Assembly: GCA_030616195.1 (NCBI GenBank)
Contig: JAUWXW010000131.1
Span: 1 to 5,586 of the forward strand
Direction: 5' to 3'
Length of the DNA: 5,586 nt
Origin: Chloroflexota bacterium
GTDB lineage: Bacteria; Chloroflexota; Dehalococcoidia; RBG-13-53-26
Shown in pieces: positions 1 to 4,899 of this stretch. The notes below the pieces were generated by a model. That model was given only the letters and a program-made list of their open reading frames with translations, had not been told where the DNA came from and ran no database searches. A program made the position numbers and the translations under genes. Each line of letters begins with the position of its first letter. Position 1 is the stretch's first letter.

Positions 1-399
1 ATTTCAGACGCCCTGGGAGTGTGCAAGTTCCAGGCCCTTTTCCTGAGCCCCTCCACCGTCAGCTACGATGATTACTGCAAGCTGACCGGCTACATCACCG
101 GCCTCGAGATATCAGCATCAGAGATGATGGAGGCAGGTGAGCGAATCTATACTCTGGAGAGGATGTTCAATAATCGGGAAGGAGCCGGGCGAAAAGACGA
201 TTTTCCGCCTGAGCGTTACTTTGTGGAGCCAACCCCTCTTGGCATTCCCAGCTTCAAAGGCAAGACCATAGATAGAGAAAAGTATGAACAGCAACTCGAT
301 GAATACTACCAGGCGCACGGCTGGGACAACAACGGGGTGCCCACACCCGAAACGCTGGAAAGGTTGGGCCTGGACAGAGAGCCCTCCCACATCATCTAG
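1..399 (+). CDS. Aldehyde:ferredoxin oxidoreductase family protein, C-terminal fragment (5' end outside window)
   Basis: The frame is open from base 1 and ends at TAG 397-399, giving 132 residues of a protein normally about 600 long. Seen: the motif D3-A-L-G-V7-C8. In Pyrococcus AOR the equivalent Asp, hydrophobic residue and Cys (D489, L493, C494) contact the pterin and supply the fourth [4Fe-4S] ligand. Downstream are GERIYTLERMFNNREG (about 46-61), a KDD..PER stretch, and the family-typical ending with a YYQAHGWDNNGVPT segment followed by LERLGL. Known of the family: cytoplasmic tungsten-bis-pterin enzymes that interconvert aldehydes and carboxylates using ferredoxin electrons. The three earlier Fe-S cysteines and the substrate pocket lie outside the window, so the AOR, FOR, GAPOR or WOR subtype cannot be assigned. 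The next gene starts 33 bases downstream and encodes an Fe-S protein, which supports an operon. An internal GTG at 19 is not a start, because the conserved motif extends upstream of it. Confidence 0.93.
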   Translation: MSDALGVCKFQALFLSPSTVSYDDYCKLTGYITGLEISASEMMEAGERIYTLERMFNNREGAGRKDDFPPERYFVEPTPLGIPSFKGKTIDREKYEQQLDEYYQAHGWDNNGVPTPETLERLGLDREPSHII

Positions 400-417
400 T
401 CACGCCAGCAGTTCGAT

Positions 418-423
418 AGGAGG
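418..423 (+). promoter_or_regulatory. Shine-Dalgarno of the four-cluster ferredoxin gene
   Basis: AGGAGG lies 9 bases before ATG 433, a full match to the anti-SD core. It fixes the start at 433 and shows independent ribosome loading within the AOR transcript. Confidence 0.8.
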
Positions 424-432
424 CAGTAGACC

Positions 433-930
433 ATGAACAAAATGCTGATTGTAGACCACTCCAAGTGTACCGGCTGTAGACTTTGCGAAATAGTCTGCTC
501 GATCAAGAAAAACGCGGCCTCAAATCCGGCCAGGGCCAGGATCACCGTTGTCAAGTGGGAGCCCATCTGCGTTGAGACCCCAATGCTCTGCCAGCAGTGT
601 GAGTCAGCGCCCTGCATGGCCGTGTGCCCGGTAGGGGCTCTGACTCGAGATGAAGAGTTGGCCAGGGTGGCTATCAATTACGACCTGTGTATTGGGTGCA
701 AGTTTTGCGTGGCAGCCTGCCCCTTTGGCGCTATGGGGATTGACACCGTTGCCAGGCAGGTCATCAAGTGTGACCTCTGCGATGGCGATCCAACATGCGT
801 CAAGTTCTGTGAAACGAAAGCGCTGCAATATGTGGATGCCACCACTGTGAATACGGTTAAGATGAGAGAGGCAGCGGAGAAGCTCTCCGAGCTGCTCAAG
901 AAGACTGTCGCCAGGCCAGGCGTCTCCTGA
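433..930 (+). CDS. Four-[4Fe-4S] ferredoxin-like electron transfer subunit, AOR-associated (AorA / DmsB type)
   Basis: The product has 165 residues. Seen: sixteen cysteines in four groups, C12-x2-C15-x2-C18-x3-C22, C53-x2-C56-x4-C61-x3-C65-P, C86-x2-C89-x2-C92-x3-C96-P and C113-x2-C116-x5-C122-x3-C126. There is one extra Cys at 46. The C-x2-C-x4/5-C-x3-C groups are typical of DmsB/HycB/CooF-like proteins, and cysteines exchanged between groups should ligate four clusters. No signal peptide or membrane helix is visible, so the protein is probably cytoplasmic. Residues 145-160 form a charged helix-like tail. Known: the AOR of Aromatoleum aromaticum uses a small four-cluster subunit, AorA, beside the tungsten subunit AorB. 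Inference: this is the electron conduit of the AOR just upstream, although here it follows the catalytic gene. No FAD subunit follows it, since the next gene is unrelated and has its own promoter. Pairing with a different oxidoreductase cannot be excluded. Confidence 0.9.
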   Translation: MNKMLIVDHSKCTGCRLCEIVCSIKKNAASNPARARITVVKWEPICVETPMLCQQCESAPCMAVCPVGALTRDEELARVAINYDLCIGCKFCVAACPFGAMGIDTVARQVIKCDLCDGDPTCVKFCETKALQYVDATTVNTVKMREAAEKLSELLKKTVARPGVS

Positions 931-976
931 GGAAGGCTGTAGGCCAACCTGTTCCTGCCTTACCCTTCCCAAAACC

Positions 977-1012
977 GAAATCTGTTTCATCACTGCGCTC
1001 CTCGCAATGACA
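977..1012 (-). repeat. Dispersed intergenic repeat of the TCATTGCGAGGAGC type
   Basis: On the minus strand the core reads TCATTGCGAGGAGCGCAG (993-1010), preceded by TG and followed by a TGATGAAACAGATTTC tail. I recognise this as a short non-coding repeat found in many copies in intergenic DNA of various bacteria, commonly with a GACGAAGCAATC-like tail. Only one copy is present here, so the assignment rests on memory of the family. No coding function is seen. Confidence 0.6.
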
Positions 1013-1049
1013 TCTAGGGCGGGAGGCCTCTCCCCGCTCGCCAGAAAGA

Positions 1050-1074
1050 GGCGACCCTGAAGGGTCGCGCTACA
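1050..1074. repeat. GC-rich palindromic repeat (hairpin)
   Basis: GCGACCC (1051-1057), TGAA loop, GGGTCGC (1062-1068) form a perfect 7-bp stem with a 4-base loop. The flanks GAG on the left and GCTACA on the right match a dispersed palindrome I have seen between genes in anaerobe genomes. No T-tract follows, so it is not a classic intrinsic terminator, although it could stabilise the 3' end of the upstream transcript. The same stem arms recur in swapped order at 2711-2728. Confidence 0.6.
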
Positions 1075-1133
1075 TTGGGTGCGGAGGCAGAAGGCCAGGC
1101 TGCTGAACCACCTCCAATATCGCAGGCTGAATG

Positions 1134-1163
1134 TTGTCAAATTACCACACCGATTGCTATAAT
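1134..1163 (+). promoter_or_regulatory. Sigma-70 type promoter with extended -10
   Basis: The -35 box TTGTCA (1134-1139) matches 5 of 6 consensus bases. An 18-base spacer separates it from a perfect -10 TATAAT (1158-1163), preceded by TGC to give an extended -10. Transcription would start near 1170, about 47 bases before the ATG at 1217. The small membrane-protein gene is therefore probably transcribed on its own and not only by readthrough from the AOR operon. Confidence 0.7.
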
Positions 1164-1216
1164 CCAGGACGAAATTTGCGTAGGTGCGCTCCCAAACCGG
1201 GAGAGAAAGGAGCAAG

Positions 1217-1639
1217 ATGCTAATAGCGGCGATGATTTTGGGGCTTATCGGGGGGATATCATATTTCATAGGGGGTATCACGGGACTGATTGGTGTTCCT
1301 CCGCCTACCCCGTGGTGGTCGGTAGCGCTGATACCAATCGGGCTAGTCGGCACTATTGGCGGCGCACTGCCGCGGTGCAAGCCCACCCTCGCGGGAGCTT
1401 GCTTGATATTGGCTGGTGTGTCGGCACTTGGGGTCGGTCTCGCTTCTGCCGAAGAAATATTCGGGTGGACCCGTGATTTTCCATCCCTTTTTGCATATTT
1501 GTCCCTTCATCCCTTAATGGGTTCCCTTCTCTATGTCCCTTCGCTGTTTGCGCTGATTATCGGCGGCGCTCTGGCCCTGGCTGCCAATAAGGGGCTCGAT
1601 AGGAAGTCGGCAGCCCGAGAGATTACGTTTTTGCGGTAA
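1217..1639 (+). CDS. Small four-helix membrane protein of unknown function
   Basis: The product has 140 residues. ATG 1217 was chosen because AAGGAG (1207-1212) lies 4 bases upstream and the hydrophobic helix starts immediately after it. A GTG at 1184 in the same frame would add 11 polar residues and has no good SD. Four hydrophobic spans are visible, roughly 4-26 (rich in Gly and Ile), 34-51, 57-77 and 99-123. Polar links include a PPPTPWW segment (28-34), RCK (53-55) and an EEIFGWTRDFP stretch (79-89). The tail is basic (NKGLDRKSAAR), so it is likely cytoplasmic. I recognise no catalytic motif or named family. The glycine-zipper-like first helix resembles small DUF-type integral membrane proteins of anaerobes. 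It has its own promoter and neither neighbour suggests a job. The coding call is well supported, but the function is unknown. Confidence 0.75.
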   Translation: MLIAAMILGLIGGISYFIGGITGLIGVPPPTPWWSVALIPIGLVGTIGGALPRCKPTLAGACLILAGVSALGVGLASAEEIFGWTRDFPSLFAYLSLHPLMGSLLYVPSLFALIIGGALALAANKGLDRKSAAREITFLR

Positions 1640-1662
1640 TCTCGACCTTGTAGTGGCAACGA

Positions 1663-1676
1663 GTTTGTTAACCAAC
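1663..1676. promoter_or_regulatory. Near-palindrome in the spacer before the SDR gene (possible operator)
   Basis: GTTTGTTAACCAAC is an inverted repeat around GTTAAC with one mismatched pair (T1666/C1673). It is the only clear symmetric element in 1640-1830. A weak -35/-10 pair further down (TTGTAA 1746-1751, TAAGCT 1769-1774, 17-base spacer) is too poor to call. A binding role is speculative. Confidence 0.25.
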
Positions 1677-1830
1677 CACGAAGATCTCCGAAGAGGCAGT
1701 CACGTCTGCTTCCCGCTGGCCGACCCAAGAACGCAGAGCCTGGAATTGTAATACGAGACCTTCCGCGGTAAGCTTATGGCAACGTGGCAGCTACCTGAAG
1801 AGTGCAAAATATGAGAAAGGGGGACTAGCA

Positions 1831-2589
1831 GTGGGAAAGCTGGACGGCAAGACAGCCATTGTCACCGGAGCAGGCCAGGGCGTGGGGCGCGGAATCGCCC
1901 TGGCGCTGGCCAAGGAGGGTGCCGCGGTGGTCGTTACCGGGAGAACCACTGATAAGTGCCTTCGTACGGCGGACGAGATCAAGGCCCTCGGCGGCCGGGC
2001 GCTGCCGGTAACCTGCGACGTACGCCGGCGCGACCAAGTACAGGCCACGGTGGCAGCAGCAGTCAAAGAGTTCGGAACGATAGATATTCTGGTTAACAGC
2101 GCCCAGGATAAGCGGGATAACGTGCTTTTCGAGGATACCACCGATGATGACATGGCCCTGGCGCTGGAGTCGGGCTTATTGGCGACGTTCTACTTCATGC
2201 AGGCATGCTTTCCACACCTGAAAGAGCGCGGCGGCAAGATCATCAATCTCGGCTCAGCCGCCGGCACGGAGGGCGCTGCCGGCTGGACGGCGTACGCCGC
2301 TGCCAAGGAGGGCATCCGGGCCATCACCAGAGTGGCAGCCCGCGAGTGGGGAAAGCACAACATCAACGTAAACGCCATCTGCCCGCTGGCGAATTCGCCG
2401 AATTTTCAGGCCTGGGCTGAGGCCTCGCCGGATATGCTCAACATAATGCTGATGATGGTGCCCATGGGCCGTGTGGGCGATTGTGAGAACGACATCGGGC
2501 GTGCCGCGGTGTTCCTGGCCAGCCCAGACTCGGACTACATTACCGGCCACACCATGATGGTCGACGGTGGGCAGACGATCTTGCGTTAG
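1831..2589 (+). CDS. Short-chain dehydrogenase/reductase (classical SDR fold, atypical signature residues)
   Basis: The product has 252 residues, the usual length of a classical SDR. The start is GTG 1831, with AAAGGGGGA (1816-1824) ending 6 bases upstream. Seen: the cofactor loop TGAGQGVG (12-19), then TGR with Arg38 after the second strand, which favours NADP(H). D63-V64 is the adenine-contact Asp. Catalytic S142, Y155 and K159 are present, and the C-terminal YITGHTMMVDGG is typical. Atypical: the NNAG motif reads N89-S-A-Q92, the position of the usual catalytic Asn is Gly115 (after Ser114), and the PG after the sixth strand is P185-L186. Known: SDRs move hydride between NAD(P) and alcohols, ketones or acyl chains in the cytosol. 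The substrate cannot be read from sequence. FabG-like ketoreductase is the nearest generic label, but the changed residues argue against housekeeping FabG. It is a lone gene, convergent with the ThDP enzyme. Confidence 0.92.
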   Translation: MGKLDGKTAIVTGAGQGVGRGIALALAKEGAAVVVTGRTTDKCLRTADEIKALGGRALPVTCDVRRRDQVQATVAAAVKEFGTIDILVNSAQDKRDNVLFEDTTDDDMALALESGLLATFYFMQACFPHLKERGGKIINLGSAAGTEGAAGWTAYAAAKEGIRAITRVAAREWGKHNINVNAICPLANSPNFQAWAEASPDMLNIMLMMVPMGRVGDCENDIGRAAVFLASPDSDYITGHTMMVDGGQTILR

Positions 2590-2616
2590 TAGGGGCACGG
2601 TGCACCGTGCCCCTAC
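2589..2616. repeat. Perfect 28-bp palindrome at the SDR stop codon
   Basis: The arms GTAGGGGCACGG (2589-2600) and CCGTGCCCCTAC (2605-2616) flank a self-complementary TGCA, so all 28 bases are symmetric. Its first base is the last base of the SDR stop TAG. This type of GGGGCACGG palindrome recurs between genes in several bacterial groups (from memory). No T-run follows. It could end or stabilise transcripts from both convergent genes, but a mobile palindrome that landed behind the stop codon is equally possible. Confidence 0.7.
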
Positions 2617-2686
2617 ACTAGTCCGTAGCGACTCTGCTTGAAAGGGGGATGGCATGAAACGGAACTTGAGATCACCCTCACCCTGC

Positions 2687-2747
2687 CTCGCCACGGCGAG
2701 TCGGCCGCCAGGGTCGCCTATGGCGACCTCTCCCGTCAAGGGAGAGG
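2687..2747. repeat. Three consecutive perfect hairpins in the convergent spacer
   Basis: Three stems lie almost end to end: CTCGCC/GGCGAG (2687-2692 with 2695-2700), GGTCGCC/GGCGACC (2712-2718 with 2722-2728, loop TAT), and CCTCTCCC/GGGAGAGG (2727-2734 with 2740-2747, loop GTCAA). The last two share bases 2727-2728 and so compete. The CACCCTCACCCTG run before them and the CTCTCCC...GGGAGAGGG element resemble a known style of dispersed intergenic repeat. The cluster may act as a bidirectional transcript 3' end for the SDR and ThDP genes. No conserved protein is encoded here. Confidence 0.6.
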
Positions 2748-2818
2748 GTGCTCTATAGAGAAACGGGTGGGTTTCGCCATACTTCACTCGCCCTTCAAAA
2801 GAGAGTCCGTACCTTCTG

Positions 2819-4495
2819 TTAAAATTGAGGAGGTGGCCCCATAGACGCACTTATCCACGTGGTTACAAAGCTAACGGCATTGGGGTCCACTTCAACGTTG
2901 ACGCAGGCCGGCAAACCGGAGGCGAAGGCCCGACCTAGGGCTGGTTTGATGTCTTCAATCCTGTCCACATATTCGCCATATCCCCCCAGCGCCTCAACCA
3001 TCTTGTCGTAGCGCTGGCGCGGCCTGAGCAGCATTCCAGTGCACCGGTCCTCACCGTACATCATGCGTTGCCCGTGCCTGACCATCCCCCAGGCACTGTC
3101 GTTGGATATCACCGATACCACAGGCAGATTATGGCGCACAAAGGTATCGAACTCCATGCCATTCAAGCCAAAAGAGCCATCGCCAAAATAGATAAGCACC
3201 TGCCTATCCCTGTTTGCCAGCTTGGCGGCCAGGGCAAAGCCAGTGCCCACCCCCAGGCAACCCAGGGAACCAGTGCCCATCATCTGCCCCATGAATTTCA
3301 GCCTGAAGTAAGGGGCAAACCATCCACCTGCGCCATCGCCTCCGTCCATGACAACCACAGCATCCCTATCCAGGAATTCGGTGACCTCCCTGGCCAGCCG
3401 GGCAGGGTGAATGGGCAGCGAGTCAGCACCGTAGGTCTGAGCAGCTTGTTCCTCCGTCATCTTGGCTATGGAGTTTAGCTGGGCGATCCACGCCGAGCGG
3501 CTGACCTTCCTGTTGGCGCCTTTGATCTCCCCGATCATTTGCCTCAGCACCGTTTTGGGGCTTCCCACGATGCCAATATCGGCACCCCGATTATAGCCAA
3601 TGATGCTGGCGTCAACGCCGACCTGGATGAACTTGGCCTTGACGTTGAAAAGGGGAGTGCGACCGTAGCCCTGCATGAAATCGAGCTTGACCCCTAGCGC
3701 CAGCACTACGTCTGCCATTGTCGTTCCTATCCGGGGCAAGGCGAGAGGGTGATCCTCTGGAACAGCGCCCCGGGCGAACTCAGCCGTTTGCACCGGAATC
3801 TCCGCCAGTTCCACGAATTCCCTCAACTCCTTGTCAGCCCTGGCCCAGAAGACCCCACTTCCGGCAATAACTACGGGGCGTTCCGCGGTCATCAGAAGCT
3901 CCACCGCTTCCTTGATCTGAGATGGACTGCCGCCGGCGTCTCCTTCAGCGTAGTAGTTTTGAGGGAAGACCACATCGCTCTCCTCCACCGTCTGCGCCAG
4001 AAGGATGTCTATGGGACACTCCAGATATACCGGGCCCGGTGTGCCGCTCTTCGCCTGCCTGAAGGCGATGCTCACGTACTCCGGTATCCTTTTCGCCTCA
4101 TATATTGTTTTGGCCCACTTGGTTATGGGCTCCATGAGTCGCACCTGATCCATGTCCTGCATCGACCCCATGTCGAACTGTGAAAGAGGAACACGCCCCC
4201 CAAACTCGATCATGGGACAGCCGGCCATGAAGGCCTCGGCGACTCCGGTCACGGAGTCGGTGACACCCGGCCCCGCCGTTACCACGGCAATCCCCGGTTC
4301 GCCGGTGGCCCGGGCCCAGCCTGCGGCGGCGTGAGCTGCCACCTGCTCATGGCGGACGTCAATGATCCCGATCCCCTCATCGATGCAGGCATTGTAGATG
4401 GGGGCGATGTGACCACCGCACAAGGTGAAGATGTACTGCACACCCTCCCTCTTCAATGCCCTAACAAACAGGTCTCCTCCACATACCATGGCCAT
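2819..4495 (-). CDS. Thiamine-diphosphate-dependent enzyme, acetolactate synthase / 2-hydroxyacyl-CoA lyase-like
   Basis: The product has 558 residues, the usual size for the family. The start is the ATG at 4495-4493, 8 bases after AGGAGG (4509-4504, minus strand). The open frame extends upstream to 4576, but that stretch has no SD and no family similarity. Domains: N-terminal Pyr domain (about 3-170) with catalytic Glu50 in DVRHE, TAGPG (73-77) and Q113 in a SMQDMDQ stretch ahead of P123-ITKW. The central domain (about 195-325) contains VVIAGSGV and YGRTPLFNVKAKFIQV. The C-terminal PP domain (about 365-540) contains G438-D-G440 and N465, the Mg-ThDP ligands. GDGSFGLNGMEFDTFVRHN and the IGYNR..DIGIVG stretch look closer to 2-hydroxyacyl-CoA lyase or oxalyl-CoA decarboxylase than to biosynthetic IlvB. 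No small regulatory subunit gene is adjacent. The reaction is presumably C-C bond cleavage or ligation of a 2-keto or 2-hydroxyacyl substrate, but the substrate is undetermined. It is transcribed away from the Mo/W oxidoreductase gene. Confidence 0.9.
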   Translation of the reverse strand: MAMVCGGDLFVRALKREGVQYIFTLCGGHIAPIYNACIDEGIGIIDVRHEQVAAHAAAGWARATGEPGIAVVTAGPGVTDSVTGVAEAFMAGCPMIEFGGRVPLSQFDMGSMQDMDQVRLMEPITKWAKTIYEAKRIPEYVSIAFRQAKSGTPGPVYLECPIDILLAQTVEESDVVFPQNYYAEGDAGGSPSQIKEAVELLMTAERPVVIAGSGVFWARADKELREFVELAEIPVQTAEFARGAVPEDHPLALPRIGTTMADVVLALGVKLDFMQGYGRTPLFNVKAKFIQVGVDASIIGYNRGADIGIVGSPKTVLRQMIGEIKGANRKVSRSAWIAQLNSIAKMTEEQAAQTYGADSLPIHPARLAREVTEFLDRDAVVVMDGGDGAGGWFAPYFRLKFMGQMMGTGSLGCLGVGTGFALAAKLANRDRQVLIYFGDGSFGLNGMEFDTFVRHNLPVVSVISNDSAWGMVRHGQRMMYGEDRCTGMLLRPRQRYDKMVEALGGYGEYVDRIEDIKPALGRAFASGLPACVNVEVDPNAVSFVTTWISASMGPPPQF

Positions 4496-4503
4496 TGTGG
4501 TTA

Positions 4504-4509
4504 CCTCCT
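4504..4509 (-). promoter_or_regulatory. Shine-Dalgarno of the ThDP enzyme gene, deciding the start
   Basis: AGGAGG on the minus strand ends 8 bases before ATG 4495. This selects the MAMVCGG start over the upstream in-frame ATG at 4576 and the ATG two codons further in (4489). Confidence 0.8.
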
Positions 4510-4510
4510 G

Positions 4511-4526
4511 TGTTATATCGATAACA
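4511..4526. promoter_or_regulatory. Inverted repeat next to the ThDP gene SD (possible operator)
   Basis: TGTTAT (4511-4516) and ATAACA (4521-4526) are exact inverted arms around ATCG. The element lies directly upstream of the SD of the leftward ThDP gene. An AT-rich 6-4-6 dyad here could bind a repressor or form a weak hairpin in the 5' leader. I found no convincing leftward -35/-10 pair nearby. Confidence 0.3.
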
Positions 4527-4670
4527 ACTACTTCGGGCGGCCGCAGCCTATCGCTTTCAATCCTGGTAGGAAACACAAATGCAGTTGGACACCAGTTCTG
4601 GGGATATCGCTGAGCCCCACCAGGTATCGAAGTCCTGAGGGTTAGAGTTTGAGGTTCAGCCTAACTTCGC

Positions 4671-4693
4671 AATGGCGCCTCTCCCGCGCCATT
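4671..4693. repeat. Strong isolated hairpin in the divergent spacer
   Basis: AATGGCGC (4671-4678) and GCGCCATT (4686-4693) form a perfect 8-bp stem with loop CTCTCCC. After one mismatch, C4668-G4669 pairs with C4695-G4696. It lies about 50 bases upstream of the -35 box at 4742. It could be a regulator site or a dispersed palindrome. It lacks a T-tract on either strand. Confidence 0.45.
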
Positions 4694-4741
4694 TCGCCGT
4701 AGTTTCTCATGGACAACGGCGATGTGTCAAGCGGCGCAAGG

Positions 4742-4770
4742 TTTACACGCAGTGGGCAGCATGCTATAGT
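4742..4770 (+). promoter_or_regulatory. Promoter of the molybdopterin oxidoreductase gene
   Basis: The -35 TTTACA (4742-4747, 5 of 6) and -10 TATAGT (4765-4770, 5 of 6) are separated by 17 bases, and TGC before the -10 adds an extended -10. The predicted start is near 4777, giving a 5' leader of about 160 bases. This is unusually long for a gene with such a strong SD, which suggests leader-mediated control. Confidence 0.6.
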
Positions 4771-4773
4771 ACC

Positions 4774-4786
4774 AGCACCCGGTGCT
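4774..4786. promoter_or_regulatory. Inverted repeat at the predicted transcription start (candidate operator)
   Basis: AGCACC (4774-4779), C, GGTGCT (4781-4786) is a perfect 6-1-6 dyad starting 4 bases after the -10 box. A protein bound here would block RNA polymerase. It could alternatively form a 5'-terminal hairpin in the mRNA, but the one-base loop would need end fraying. Confidence 0.4.
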
Positions 4787-4826
4787 CGTATCCGACACGT
4801 CTGTATGACTATACGGCTGGGTTGTT

Positions 4827-4899
4827 AGGCATCCTTTAGAGGATGTCTGGAGCCAGGCGCTGGAAAGCCCAAGATCTGAAGCCAAAATGAAGGGCTTTC
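4827..4899 (+). promoter_or_regulatory. Folded 5' leader of the molybdopterin oxidoreductase mRNA (candidate cis-regulatory RNA)
   Basis: Three stems follow each other. AGGCATCC (4827-4834) pairs with GGATGTCT (4841-4848), eight pairs including one G-U, loop TTTAGA. CCAG (4853-4856) pairs with CTGG (4860-4863). GAAAGCCC (4863-4870) pairs with GGGCTTTC (4892-4899) across a 21-base loop. The loop holds the ATG of a short open frame. Molybdenum- and tungsten-cofactor genes in several bacteria carry the Moco RNA motif in their leaders. I cannot confirm a match to it by eye. Confidence 0.35.

Noticed and set aside
1184..1216. GTG start at 1184 for the membrane protein
   Set aside because: It would add a polar MRSQTGRERSK segment, has no convincing SD, and lies only about 14 bases after the predicted transcription start. 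ATG 1217 has AAGGAG upstream.
604..1386. Minus-strand open frame of 260 codons
   Set aside because: It runs antisense through the ferredoxin gene, the repeats and the membrane-protein gene. It has no SD and no recognisable protein features, so it is a shadow frame.
1811..1828. Five-codon frame ATG...TAG just before the SDR start
   Set aside because: It is too short, has no SD of its own, and spans the SDR's SD. It is probably chance.
2254..2850. Minus-strand open frame of 198 codons
   Set aside because: It lies antisense to the clearly real SDR gene and crosses the palindromic spacer. Its low-complexity composition fits a GC-rich shadow.
3068..4183. Two plus-strand open frames of 136 and 144 codons inside the ThDP gene
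   Set aside because: Both are antisense to an intact, motif-complete ThDP enzyme and lack SDs and family motifs.
4536..4545. GCGGCCGC 8-base palindrome
   Set aside because: It is a common restriction-site palindrome in GC-rich DNA with no accompanying structure.
4496..4576. 27-residue N-terminal extension of the ThDP enzyme from an upstream ATG
   Set aside because: No SD precedes 4576, the extension does not resemble the family, and a consensus SD sits correctly before 4495.
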